From positions 1 to 31,251 of the forward strand of contig CALJUZ010000028.1 in NCBI GenBank assembly GCA_937975235.1: DNA of 31,251 nt. Direction: 5' to 3'. Below, in pieces: positions 8,093-16,127 of this stretch; the stretch's first letter is position 1; each line of letters begins with the position of its first letter. Under the pieces are notes generated by a model. The model saw only the letters and a program-made list of their open reading frames with translations, had not been told where the DNA came from and made no database searches. This stretch comes from CALJUZ01 sp003387805. Lineage in GTDB: Bacteria; Bacillota; Limnochordia; Limnochordales; ZCTH02-B6. The position numbers and the translations under genes were made by a program.

Positions 8093-9463
8093 ATGAAACA
8101 AGTGAAAATCGGTGCGGGCCAAGGCTTCTACGGAGACATCATCGAGCCCGCGCTGGACCTGGCGGAAAACACCGACGTTCAGTACCTGGCCTTCGACACG
8201 CTGGCCGAGCTGACGCTGGCCATCCTGCAGAAAGACCGGCAAAAAGATCCTTCGCTGGGCTACACGAAAGACATCACCCGCACGGCCCGAACCCTCCTGC
8301 CGTACGTGCACGAGAAAGGCATCAAGCTCATCACCAACGCCGGCGGCCTCAATCCCGAAGGGGCCCGCCGGGAAGTCATGCGGGTGGCCAAGGAGCTGGG
8401 CATTACCGGCATCAAGGTCGGGGTGGCCACCGGCGACGACTTGTTCCACCGCCTGGACGAGCTGGAGCGGGCGGGCGTGGACCTGTCCGACACGGACACG
8501 GGCCGCCCGCTGGAGGAAGTGCGGGACCGGCTGCTGTTCGCCAGCGCCTACCTGGGCGCCCGTCCCATCGTGGAGGCGCTGGAGCAGGGAGCGGACGTGG
8601 TCATTACCGGCCGCACCACGGACACCGCCCAGTTTCTCGCGCCGGCCGTCTTCGAGCTGGGCTGGCGCTGGGATGACTGGGACAAGCTGGCCCAAGGCCT
8701 GGTGCTGGGGCACCTCATGGAGTGCTCCGGGCAGGTGACGGGCGGCAACTTCAGCGGCGACTGGTGGAACATCGAAGATCTAGACCGCATCGGCTACCCG
8801 CTGGCCGAGGTGAGCGAAGACGGCAGCTTCGTCATCACCAAAGCGCCGGGCACCGGCGGGCGGGTCAGCGTCGATACGGTGCGGGAGCAGCTGCTCTACG
8901 AAATCCACGACCCGCGCCGCTACATTACGCCCGACGCGATCGTGGATCTGACCACCGTCCGGCTGGAGGACGACGGTCCCGACCGGGTGAAGGTGTCCGG
9001 GGCGAAAGGGAGCCCGGCGCCGCCGACGCTGAAGGCCATCATGGGCTACAGCAACGGGTTCATGGGCATGGGCATGGTGGGCTTCTCCTGGCCCAACGCG
9101 CTGAGCAAAGCCAAGCGGGCCGCGGACATCGTGCGCAAGCAGGCGGACCGCATGGGCATCCAATATGAAGAGTTCAGCGCCGACTTTTTGGGCGTCAACG
9201 CGCTGCACGGGCCCGCGGCGCCGATTTTGGACGAAGACTTCATCAACGAGGTGTTCCTGCGGGTCACCATCCGGACGAAAGACCGGGCCGAGGCCGAGAA
9301 AATCGGGCGGCTGCTGCCGCCGCTGGTGCTCAACGGCCCGCCGGGCGTGGCCATGATGCCCTTCGCCGCCCGGCCCCGGGAGCTCATCGGCCTGTGGTCT
9401 TTCCTGGTGCCGCGCGAACTCATCGAGTCCCAAGTGCGCGTGTCCGTGGAGGAGGTGCGCTGA
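8093..9463 (+). CDS. AtuA-family protein (DUF1446), acyclic terpene utilisation-like
   Basis: Resembles the large domain of AtuA, a protein of unsolved biochemistry encoded in the Pseudomonas citronellol/geraniol degradation cluster next to geranyl-CoA carboxylase. Visible family features are the N-terminal IGAGQGFYGD, the NAGGLNPEG block, VITGRTTDTAQFLAP and HLMECSGQVTGGNF, ending in AARPRELIGLWSFLVPRELI. The 456-residue product starts at ATG 8093; upstream in-frame sequence lacks family similarity, and purine-rich AAAGGGG lies about 11 bases before the ATG. It is the first gene of a run reaching 15336 and is followed without a gap (TGATG) by the gene for the small AtuA domain. Family is clear, biochemical role unknown; association with acyl-CoA carboxylation genes agrees with a branched-chain or isoprenoid acyl-CoA route. 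Confidence 0.85.
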   Translation: MKQVKIGAGQGFYGDIIEPALDLAENTDVQYLAFDTLAELTLAILQKDRQKDPSLGYTKDITRTARTLLPYVHEKGIKLITNAGGLNPEGARREVMRVAKELGITGIKVGVATGDDLFHRLDELERAGVDLSDTDTGRPLEEVRDRLLFASAYLGARPIVEALEQGADVVITGRTTDTAQFLAPAVFELGWRWDDWDKLAQGLVLGHLMECSGQVTGGNFSGDWWNIEDLDRIGYPLAEVSEDGSFVITKAPGTGGRVSVDTVREQLLYEIHDPRRYITPDAIVDLTTVRLEDDGPDRVKVSGAKGSPAPPTLKAIMGYSNGFMGMGMVGFSWPNALSKAKRAADIVRKQADRMGIQYEEFSADFLGVNALHGPAAPILDEDFINEVFLRVTIRTKDRAEAEKIGRLLPPLVLNGPPGVAMMPFAARPRELIGLWSFLVPRELIESQVRVSVEEVR

Positions 9464-9849
9464 TGAGCGCGAGCGCGGGAGCGGCCCGCGAAAAGGGGAC
9501 CATGGTGCGGGTGCAGCTGCGGGACATCGTGCTGGCCCGCTCGGGCGACAAAGGCAACAACTGCGACATCAGCGTCTTTGCGCCCGACGAACGGGTCTAT
9601 GAGCATCTGGTCAAAGTATTGACGCCGGACGTGGTGAAAGCCCACTTCGGCCACTGGGTGCAGGGGCCGGTGGAGCGCTTCGAGGTGCCCAACGTGCTGG
9701 CCCTGAAGTTCGTCTGCCATGAAGCGTTGGGCGGGGGCGCCAGCTCGTCGCTGCGCCTGGACAACCTGGGCAAGTGCTTCGGCCCCGGCCTGCTCAGACT
9801 GGAGATCGACTTTCCCGCCGACTTGCTGCCTGGAGGTGACGATGAGTGA
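9463..9849 (+). CDS. AtuA-like small domain protein (ferredoxin-fold type)
   Basis: A 128-residue protein matching the C-terminal domain of longer AtuA proteins: VQLRDIVLARSGDKGNN, then GPVERFEVPNVLALKF and a C-terminal SSLRLDNLGKCFGPGLL. In several bacteria this domain is fused to the large AtuA domain; here it is a separate gene whose ATG overlaps the preceding TGA stop by one base, so the two are probably made in equal amounts and form a complex. GGAGGAGG (9448-9455) lies seven bases before the ATG at 9463. An internal ATG at 9502, also with a good purine stretch, would remove a 13-residue non-conserved leader and is a plausible alternative. No metal-binding cysteine cluster is seen, so ferredoxin-fold does not imply an Fe-S cluster. 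Confidence 0.78.
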   Translation: MSASAGAAREKGTMVRVQLRDIVLARSGDKGNNCDISVFAPDERVYEHLVKVLTPDVVKAHFGHWVQGPVERFEVPNVLALKFVCHEALGGGASSSLRLDNLGKCFGPGLLRLEIDFPADLLPGGDDE

Positions 9850-10058
9850 CGGAAGTGACGGCGCCGATGACGGGCATCGTCCATCAGCTGAACGTGACGC
9901 CCGGCGCGGCCGTGGCCGAGGGCGACGGCGTGGTGGTGCTGGAGTCCATGAAAATGCACATCCCCGTGCCCGCGCCCCGGGCCGGCACGGTGCAGGAAAT
10001 CCGCGTCAAAGAAGGCGACTTCGTGGAGGAAGGGGCCGTTTTGTTTGTCATCGGCTAG
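9846..10058 (+). CDS. Stand-alone biotin carboxyl carrier protein
   Basis: A 70-residue protein that is just one biotinyl domain: VTAPMTGIV at the start, the biotin-acceptor motif ESMKM with lysine K36, and the second half-repeat APRAGTVQEIRVKEGDFV. Biotin on K36 would carry CO2 between a biotin carboxylase and the carboxyltransferase encoded two genes downstream. A free single-domain carrier of this size next to a carboxylase beta subunit recalls yngHB of Bacillus subtilis. The start is GTG at 9846, overlapping the previous stop (GTGA) and preceded by GGAGGTGA (9832-9839) at ideal distance. No biotin carboxylase or biotin ligase is visible in the window. Confidence 0.9.
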   Translation: MTEVTAPMTGIVHQLNVTPGAAVAEGDGVVVLESMKMHIPVPAPRAGTVQEIRVKEGDFVEEGAVLFVIG

Positions 10059-10836
10059 GCTGATCCTGGTGGACGAGCCGTGGGAGCACGTGCGGCGCAT
10101 CCGGCTGCACCGGCCCGACAAGCGCAACGCGCTGAGCAGCGAGCTGTTGCGGCAGCTGGCGGCGGCCCTGGAGGACGCGGCCGGGGACGACGCGGTGCGG
10201 GCCGTGGTGCTTACCGGCTCGGGCTCGGCGTTTTGCGCGGGCGCCGACATCAACGAGTTTCGCGCTTCGCTGCACGGCCGGGTGCCGGAGGTGTACGAGG
10301 ACGGCCGCGCGCTGGTGCGCGTCTTTCAGCTGGCCGACGCGTACGAGAAGCCCCTGGTGGCTGCGGTCAACGGCGCGGCCCTGGGCGGCGGCGTGGGCCT
10401 GGTGGCCATGTGCCACTTCGCGTACGCGGCCGAATCGGCCGTTCTGGGCGCGACGGAGCTGCGCATCGGCATGTTTCCCATGGTGATTTTTCCGGCCCTG
10501 GCCCGGGCTTTGGGCGAGCGCCGGGCGCTGGAGCTGAGCCTGACGGCCCGCATGTTCGGCGCGGCCGAGGCCGAGCGCATCGGCCTGGTGCAGCGGGTCG
10601 TGCCCGACGAAGAGCTGGAAGCGGCCGTGGGCGAGCTGGCCCGGACGCTGGCCGGCTGGAGCCCCGTCGCGGTGCGCCTCGGCCTGCGGGGGGTGCGCAC
10701 GACGCGGGGCCTGCCCGCCCGGGACGCGTACGAGCAGCTGCACGCGCTGCGGCAGGTGCTGCAGCAGACGGAAGACTTGCACGAAGGAACGACGGCCTTT
10801 TTCGAAAAGCGAACGCCCAAGTGGACAGGCCGCTGA
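10045..10836 (+). CDS. Enoyl-CoA hydratase/isomerase family protein
   Basis: Crotonase-fold enzyme of 263 residues. It shows the oxyanion-hole strings SGSAFCAGADINEF and KPLVAAVNGAALGGG. Of the two catalytic glutamates of classical enoyl-CoA hydratase (E144/E164 in rat), the second is present (E138 in ATELRIG), while the first is glycine (G118 in GGGVGL); spacing of 20 is exact. Hydratases with GGGxGLV occur in leucine and isoprenoid degradation clusters, so hydration of a 3-methylglutaconyl-CoA-like product of the neighbouring carboxylase is plausible but unproven. The start is a TTG at 10045 that overlaps the biotin carrier gene by 14 bases, with GGAGGAAGGGG upstream; a CTG at 10060 is a weaker alternative. 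The carboxyltransferase gene follows after 19 bases. Confidence 0.87.
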   Translation: MSSARLILVDEPWEHVRRIRLHRPDKRNALSSELLRQLAAALEDAAGDDAVRAVVLTGSGSAFCAGADINEFRASLHGRVPEVYEDGRALVRVFQLADAYEKPLVAAVNGAALGGGVGLVAMCHFAYAAESAVLGATELRIGMFPMVIFPALARALGERRALELSLTARMFGAAEAERIGLVQRVVPDEELEAAVGELARTLAGWSPVAVRLGLRGVRTTRGLPARDAYEQLHALRQVLQQTEDLHEGTTAFFEKRTPKWTGR

Positions 10837-10855
10837 CCGGGAGGCTGGCTGGAAC

Positions 10856-12385
10856 ATGGCAAACATCGAGCGGCTGCGGGCCGTGGCCGCGCGCGTCAAA
10901 GCGGGCGGTCCGCAGCGCTACCACGAGCGGCTGCGCGAGCAGGGCAAAATGTTCGCCCGCGAGCGGCTGCGGCTGCTCCTGGACGACCTCGACGAATTCA
11001 TCGAAGACGGCTTGCTGGCCCGCTGCGAAGACGAGGAGCTGCCGGCCGACGCGGTGGTGACCGGCGTGGGCCGCATCGGCGGCCGCACCGTGTGCATCAT
11101 GGCGTCGGACTCGACGGTGAAGGCGGGCTCGTGGGGCGCGCGGACGGTGGAGAAGATCGTCCGCATTCAAGAGAAGGCGCTGAGCCTCAACGTCCCCATC
11201 GTCTACCTGGTGGACAGCGCGGGCGGCCGCATCACGGACCAGGTGGAGATGTTCCCCGGACGGCGCCACGCCGGCCGCATCTTTTACAACCAGGTGAAAA
11301 TGTCGGGCCGGGTGCCCCAGGTGTGCATTTTGTTCGGGCCTTCGCCCGCGGGCGCGGCGTACTTGCCGGCTCTGTCCGACCTGGTCATCATGGTGGACAA
11401 GAACGCGTCCGCGTACTTGGGCTCGCCGCGCATGGCGGAGATGGTCATCGGGGAAAAGGTGGACCACGAGGCCATGGGCGGCGCCCGCATGCACTGCTCC
11501 GTCAGCGGGCTGGGCGACGTTTTGGCCGCCAACGAGGAAGAGGCCATCGAGTCGGCCAAGCGGTACCTGGCCTACATGCCGGACAACTGGCGGGAGCGCC
11601 CGGCGGAGGCGGAGCGCGCGGCGCCCGCGAGCGCGACGCCCGTCTCCGAAATCGTGCCCAAAGACCAAAACACGCCCTTCGACATGTACCGGCTCATCGA
11701 CGCGCTGGTGGACGGGGGGAGCTTTTTCGAGATCAAGAAGGAGTTCGCGCCGGAGCTCATTACCGGTTTCGCCCGGCTGGAGGGCCGGCCCGTGGGCATC
11801 GTGGCCAACCAGCCCGCGGTGAAAGGCGGCGTGCTGTTCAGCGACTCTGCGGACAAAGGCGCGCGCTTCGTCTGGATGTGCAACGCGTACAACATCCCGC
11901 TGTTGTTCCTGGCCGACGTGCCGGGCTTTATGATCGGATCCAAAGTGGAGCGGGAAGGCATCATCCGCCACGGGGCGAAAATGATTTGCGCGGTGTCCGA
12001 GGCCACGGTGCCGAAAATTTCCGTCATCGTGCGCAAGGCCTACGGCGCCGGGCTGTACGCGATGGCCGGGCCCGCCTTTGAGCCCGATTACACGCTGGCC
12101 TTTCCCAACGCCCAGATCGCCATCATGGGCCCCGAGGCGGCGATCAACGCGGTGTATTACAATAAGATCCAGGAGCTGCCCGAGGAGGAGCGGCCCGCGT
12201 ACGTGGCCCGGCTGCGGCGGGAATACGCGGAGGACATCGACATTTTCCGGCTGGCCTCCGAGCTCATCGTGGACGCGGTCATCGAGCCCGACGAGCTGCG
12301 GCAGGAGCTCATCCGGCGCTTCGCGGCGTGCGCGGGCAAGCGGGAGACGTTCACCGAGCGGCGCAATCCGGTGTATCCCGTGTAG
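10856..12385 (+). CDS. Acyl-CoA carboxylase beta (carboxyltransferase) subunit
   Basis: A 509-residue carboxyltransferase of the propionyl-/methylcrotonyl-/geranyl-CoA carboxylase family, transferring CO2 from biotin to an acyl-CoA. The N-terminal half has KMFARERLRLLLDD, VDSAGGRITDQ and HEAMGGARMHCSVSG; the C-terminal half has DVPGFMIGSKVEREGIIRHG and KAYGAGLYAMAG. The GxxxEREGIIRHGAK pattern is more like methylcrotonyl-type subunits than propionyl-type, but the acyl specificity cannot be read with certainty. With the single-domain biotin carrier and hydratase just upstream it forms a unit similar to Bacillus yngHB-yngF-yngE. The ATG at 10856 has GGGAGG eleven bases upstream. A biotin carboxylase partner must be encoded elsewhere. 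Confidence 0.9.
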   Translation: MANIERLRAVAARVKAGGPQRYHERLREQGKMFARERLRLLLDDLDEFIEDGLLARCEDEELPADAVVTGVGRIGGRTVCIMASDSTVKAGSWGARTVEKIVRIQEKALSLNVPIVYLVDSAGGRITDQVEMFPGRRHAGRIFYNQVKMSGRVPQVCILFGPSPAGAAYLPALSDLVIMVDKNASAYLGSPRMAEMVIGEKVDHEAMGGARMHCSVSGLGDVLAANEEEAIESAKRYLAYMPDNWRERPAEAERAAPASATPVSEIVPKDQNTPFDMYRLIDALVDGGSFFEIKKEFAPELITGFARLEGRPVGIVANQPAVKGGVLFSDSADKGARFVWMCNAYNIPLLFLADVPGFMIGSKVEREGIIRHGAKMICAVSEATVPKISVIVRKAYGAGLYAMAGPAFEPDYTLAFPNAQIAIMGPEAAINAVYYNKIQELPEEERPAYVARLRREYAEDIDIFRLASELIVDAVIEPDELRQELIRRFAACAGKRETFTERRNPVYPV

Positions 12386-12436
12386 CGGGCTTTTTCCCGG
12401 CGGCAGCTAGTAGATGGAAACGGGAGCGATTCGGAC

Positions 12437-13516
12437 ATGAGTTATCGGTTGACGCTTCTGCCCGGCGACGGCGTCGGGCCGGAGCTGGTGGAGGCCACCC
12501 TGCGGGTTCTGGACGCGACGGGGGTGAAAATCGACTGGGACGTGCAAATCGCCGGCCAGGCGGCCGTCGAGAAGTACGGCACGCCGCTGCCGGATCAGGT
12601 GCTGGAGTCGTTGCGCAAGAACCGGGTGGGCCTGAAAGGGCCTATTACGACGCCCATTGGTTCGGGCTTCCGCAGCGTCAACGTGGCGCTGCGCCAGGAG
12701 CTGGATTTGTACGCGTGCGTGCGGCCGTGCAAGACGTACCCGGGCGTGCCCGGCCCGTTTGAAAACGTGGACATCGTCATCGTCCGGGAGAATACCGAGG
12801 ACCTGTACGCGGGCGTCGAGTTCGACGTGGGCAGCCCGGAGGTCGCGCAAATGCGCGAGTGGGCGCCGGGCCGCATCCGGGAGGACGCGGCGGTGTCGCT
12901 GAAGCCGATTTCGGTGTCGGGGACTCGGCGCATCGTGGAGTACGCGTTCGAGTACGCGGTGAGCCACGGCCGCCGCAAAGTGACGGCCGTGACGAAAGCC
13001 AACATTATGAAGTACACCGACGGCCTGTTCCTGCGGGTGGCGCGGGAGGTGGCGGCGGCCTACGAGGGGCGCGTCGAGTACGAGGAGCTTCTGGTGGACG
13101 CGGTGTCCATGCGGCTGGTCACCGAACCGCAGCACTTCGACGTCATCGTCACGCCCAACTTGTACGGTGACATTTTGTCGGATTTGGGCGCGGGGCTCAT
13201 CGGCGGCATCGGCGTCGCGCCGGGCGTCAACGTAGGCGCGGACGGCGTCGCGCTGTTTGAGCCGGTGCACGGTTCGGCGCCGGCCTACAAGGGGCTGAAC
13301 CGCCTGAACCCCACGGCCCTCATTTTGTCGGGCATGCTGATGCTGCGCCATCTGGGCGAGAACGAGGCGGCGGACCGGCTGGAGGCCGCAGTGGCCAAAG
13401 TCATCAAGGAAGGCCGGTTCGTCACCGCCGACCTGCGGCGCCCCGGCGACGACCGGGTGGCCGTGGGCACCCAGGAGATGGCCAACGCCATCGTGCGGGC
13501 CATGCGGGAGCTGTAA
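12437..13516 (+). CDS. Isocitrate dehydrogenase-family protein (probably NAD-dependent)
   Basis: Beta-decarboxylating dehydrogenase of 359 residues. LPGDGVGPELVEA opens the protein; SVNVALRQELDLYACVRP and IVIVRENTEDLYAG form the substrate-binding part, and DAVSMRLV, NLYGDILSDLGAG and HGSAPAYKG the metal and cofactor region. The SxNVxLR..LDLYA..RP pattern is that of isocitrate dehydrogenases, not isopropylmalate dehydrogenase. The HGSAPAYKG loop lacks the Lys-Tyr pair seen in E. coli NADP-dependent isocitrate dehydrogenase, so NAD use is favoured; homoisocitrate or a related substrate cannot be excluded. GGGAG lies ten bases before the ATG. It is 51 bases downstream of the carboxyltransferase, with a short CGGG/CCCG stem in the gap, so it may have partly separate expression. 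Confidence 0.82.
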   Translation: MSYRLTLLPGDGVGPELVEATLRVLDATGVKIDWDVQIAGQAAVEKYGTPLPDQVLESLRKNRVGLKGPITTPIGSGFRSVNVALRQELDLYACVRPCKTYPGVPGPFENVDIVIVRENTEDLYAGVEFDVGSPEVAQMREWAPGRIREDAAVSLKPISVSGTRRIVEYAFEYAVSHGRRKVTAVTKANIMKYTDGLFLRVAREVAAAYEGRVEYEELLVDAVSMRLVTEPQHFDVIVTPNLYGDILSDLGAGLIGGIGVAPGVNVGADGVALFEPVHGSAPAYKGLNRLNPTALILSGMLMLRHLGENEAADRLEAAVAKVIKEGRFVTADLRRPGDDRVAVGTQEMANAIVRAMREL

Positions 13517-13548
13517 GCGCGAAAGCACGAGAGACGGGAGGGTGCACC

Positions 13549-14244
13549 ATGCGCATTCGGTACTTCGGACACTCGGCCTTCTTGGTGGAAGTGGGCGGCA
13601 AGAAGATTTTGTTCGACCCGTTTTTGAGCGGCAACCCCCAAAGCCCGGTGAAGCCGGACGAAGTGGAGGCCGACGCCATCTTGCTGACCCACGGCCACGC
13701 GGACCACTTCGGCGACACCATCGAGATCGCCCAGCGGACGGGAGCCATGGTGGTGGCCAACCATGAAATCGCCACGTACTGCCAGAGCCGGGGCGTGGCG
13801 AACGCGCACGGCATGAACCACGGCGGCGGCTACAAGTTTGACTTCGGCTACGTCAAGATGACGCCGGCGTGGCACACCTCGTCCATCGAAACGCCCGACG
13901 GCATGCTCTACGGGGGCCATCCGGGCGGCTTCATCCTGCGGGCCGACGGGGTGACGCTGTACAACGCGGGCGACACGGGGCTGTTCCGCGACATGGAACT
14001 CATCGGCGAGCAGCATCCCATCGACGTGGCGCTGTTGCCCATCGGCGACAACTACACCATGGGCCCGGTGGATGCGGCCTATGCGGTCAAGCTGCTCAAG
14101 CCCCGGTTCGTCATTCCCATGCACTACAACACGTTTCCGGTCATCCAGCAGGATCCGGAGGTGTTTGCGCGCCTGGCGGCCAAGGAAGGCGCGTCGTGCA
14201 AGGTGCTGGCCCCGGGCGAGGAGTGGACGCTGGAGACGGCTTGA
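13549..14244 (+). CDS. UPF0173 metal-dependent hydrolase
   Basis: Metallo-beta-lactamase-fold hydrolase of 231 residues. The metal motif HGHADH gives H48, H50, D52 and H53; the N-terminal MRIRYFGHSAFLVE, the NAGDTGLFRDMELIG block and the C-terminal FVIPMHYNTFP fit the UPF0173 (YtkL-like) group. This group is widespread and its natural substrate is unknown. GGGAGGG precedes the ATG at good distance. It sits between the dehydrogenase (32 bases upstream) and the nitrilase-family gene (27 bases downstream), all in one direction. Confidence 0.92.
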   Translation: MRIRYFGHSAFLVEVGGKKILFDPFLSGNPQSPVKPDEVEADAILLTHGHADHFGDTIEIAQRTGAMVVANHEIATYCQSRGVANAHGMNHGGGYKFDFGYVKMTPAWHTSSIETPDGMLYGGHPGGFILRADGVTLYNAGDTGLFRDMELIGEQHPIDVALLPIGDNYTMGPVDAAYAVKLLKPRFVIPMHYNTFPVIQQDPEVFARLAAKEGASCKVLAPGEEWTLETA

Positions 14245-14271
14245 CAAAACGCACACGGAGCTGAGCGAGCC

Positions 14272-15336
14272 ATGAGTGACGCCAACCGCATCGCCATCGC
14301 CTGCGTCCAGGCGAAGGTGACGCTGCCGGATTACTACACCGAAGAGTCGTTTCGCAGCATGACCGAGCGGCTGGTGCAGCAGGCGGCCGCGACCATGCCC
14401 GAAGGCGTGCCGCGGCTCATCGTGTTTCCCGAGGACTACGCCTCGGGCTGCCTGTTCGCCGGCGAGGAGGCGGCGCTGAAAGACGCGTCGAGCCTGCGGG
14501 GCGCGGTGGCCAAACTGGTGCAGCGGCATTTCCCCGGCGTCATGAAGGAGCGGCTGCGGCACCGGGTAGGGTGGGTGCGGGCCTTCGCCCTGCTGCGGGC
14601 CGAGGACGCGGCCCGGCTCTACTTCCGCACCTTCTCCGAGCTGGCGAAAAAGCACCGGGCGTACATTCTCGGCGGCTCGGCGCTGCTGCCCGAGCTGGAC
14701 ACGGGCGACGGCCGCTTCGTGCCCAAGGGTCCCGACGTCTACAACGTGTCGTACTTGTTCGGACCGGACGGGAACGTGGTCGGCCGGCAGCGCAAGGCAT
14801 TCTTGATTGATCTGGAGGGGCCCGACGGGCTGGACTTGAGCAGCGGCCGGGTGGAGGAGCTGGACGTCTTCGACACGGAACTGGGCCGCATCGGCGTCGC
14901 GGTCTGCTTTGACGCCTTCCAGGAGCCGGTCATCCAGCGCATGAAGGAGCTGGACGTGGACATTTTCCTGCAGCCGTCGGCCAACCCGGGACCGTGGAAC
15001 GACTGGCAGCGGGAAGACTGGCTGCGGGGCACGTGGAAAGCGGTGGTGGAGGAAGGCGTGGCCGTCTACGGCGTCAACCCGATGCTGGTGGGCAGCCTGC
15101 TGGACGTGGAGTTTGAGGGGCAGTCGTCCATCGTCTGCCGCGACACGGAGCGGCTGGCCGGACTGCTGGAAGGCGCGGGCGGTGCGGGCGCGCCGGACGC
15201 GGTGGATCCCGAGTCCTTCGGCCGTCTCGGGTACGAGGGCCTGCCCCCCAAGCCCGGCTTCGTGAAAGTGGCCCGGACGTGGACGGAGGAAGAGATTTTG
15301 ACGGTGACGCTGCCGCACCCGTCGCTGCTTCGATAA
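14272..15336 (+). CDS. Nitrilase-family carbon-nitrogen hydrolase
   Basis: Hydrolase of the nitrilase superfamily with a complete catalytic triad: E54 in FPEDYASG, K175 in QRKAFLID and C212 in AVCFDAFQEP. The superfamily hydrolyses amides or nitriles, or condenses amines. The 354-residue length exceeds the usual 260-300: the region between the glutamate and lysine is about 120 residues, longer than common, containing arginine-rich helices (about residues 85-125). The substrate cannot be assigned. It is the last gene of the long plus-strand run and is followed five bases later by a strong hairpin. The start ATG is preceded by a weak GGAG. Confidence 0.85.
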   Translation: MSDANRIAIACVQAKVTLPDYYTEESFRSMTERLVQQAAATMPEGVPRLIVFPEDYASGCLFAGEEAALKDASSLRGAVAKLVQRHFPGVMKERLRHRVGWVRAFALLRAEDAARLYFRTFSELAKKHRAYILGGSALLPELDTGDGRFVPKGPDVYNVSYLFGPDGNVVGRQRKAFLIDLEGPDGLDLSSGRVEELDVFDTELGRIGVAVCFDAFQEPVIQRMKELDVDIFLQPSANPGPWNDWQREDWLRGTWKAVVEEGVAVYGVNPMLVGSLLDVEFEGQSSIVCRDTERLAGLLEGAGGAGAPDAVDPESFGRLGYEGLPPKPGFVKVARTWTEEEILTVTLPHPSLLR

Positions 15337-15340
15337 AAAG

Positions 15341-15366
15341 AGACGCCGGCCGTCGGGCCGGCGTCT
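15341..15366. terminator. Bidirectional intrinsic terminator between nitrilase and phosphoesterase
   Basis: AGACGCCGGCC (15341-15351) pairs perfectly with GGCCGGCGTCT (15356-15366) around a GTCG loop. On the minus strand the stem is followed by CTTTTTATC, a good T-tract, so it is a classical terminator for the phosphoesterase unit. On the plus strand the tail is only TTCGCGTCATTT, weaker, but the stem directly follows the nitrilase stop. Confidence 0.85.
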
Positions 15367-15371
15367 TCGCG

Positions 15372-16109
15372 TCATTTCGCCGTGAGCTGCTCGAACCACG
15401 GGAAGAACGGGAAATCCCGCTCCCGGGCCCGCCGCTTTTCGGGCTCGGGGTCGTAGGCCGCCCGCCGCTGCTCGAAGGACCAGTGGCCGCCGTGCCACGT
15501 GGCGATGGTGTAGGCCGCCGCGGGGACCAGATCCGGCGTCAGCGACGCCGAGCTGGCGTTGACCAGGGTCAGGTCGCCGTAGGCGCTGATGAAGTGGCCG
15601 TGGAAGTGGCCGAAGACGACGGTGCCGGCCCCGGCCCGCCCGAATACTTCCCGGGCCTCGTCCGCGGGCAGGTCCGGCCGGCAGAAGCGCGCGTCGTCGT
15701 TGAAGTCGCGCGGCGTGGCATGGACGATCAAGAGGTCGTCGCGGGCGCCGGCCGCTCCCGGCGGGGAGATGCGGTGTTCCACGGGCAGCCGCCCGAGCCA
15801 CTGGATCTGCTCGGCCGACAGCCGGGCCACGGTCCAGTCTTTGTGGGCGGCCAGCGCCGCGGCCACATCCGGGTCCGGGGGCAAAATCTGCTCCACCTGG
15901 CCGGCGATGACGCCGTCACAGTTGCCCCGCAGGGCGATGAAGCCCGCTTGCTGCAGGCGCTCCACCACGTCCGCGGGCGAAGGGCCGTACAGCACCGCAT
16001 CGCCGGCGAACACCGTCGCGTCCAAGGGACCCTCCCGCTCCAGGGCGGCCATGACCGCTTCCAGCGCGGCCAAGTTTCCGTGCACGTCCGAGAAAATGGC
16101 GACTCGCAA
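15372..16109 (-). CDS. Metallophosphoesterase (calcineurin-like, YfcE/MJ0936 type)
   Basis: A 245-residue two-metal phosphoesterase. The motifs appear in order: D8 and H10 in FSDVHGN, D37 in AGDAVLYGP, N63 and D65 in RGNCD, a histidine in IVHATPRD and GHFHGHF near residue 170. Family members hydrolyse phosphodiesters or phosphoproteins; substrate unknown. The supported start is TTG at 16109, with GGGAGGG about eight bases upstream; no in-frame ATG lies near. It is the last gene of a minus-strand unit with sppA and a Yip1-family protein and ends just before the strong terminator at 15341-15366. Confidence 0.9.
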   Translation of the reverse strand: MRVAIFSDVHGNLAALEAVMAALEREGPLDATVFAGDAVLYGPSPADVVERLQQAGFIALRGNCDGVIAGQVEQILPPDPDVAAALAAHKDWTVARLSAEQIQWLGRLPVEHRISPPGAAGARDDLLIVHATPRDFNDDARFCRPDLPADEAREVFGRAGAGTVVFGHFHGHFISAYGDLTLVNASSASLTPDLVPAAAYTIATWHGGHWSFEQRRAAYDPEPEKRRARERDFPFFPWFEQLTAK

Positions 16110-16127
16110 AGCACTGCCCTCCCGCCA

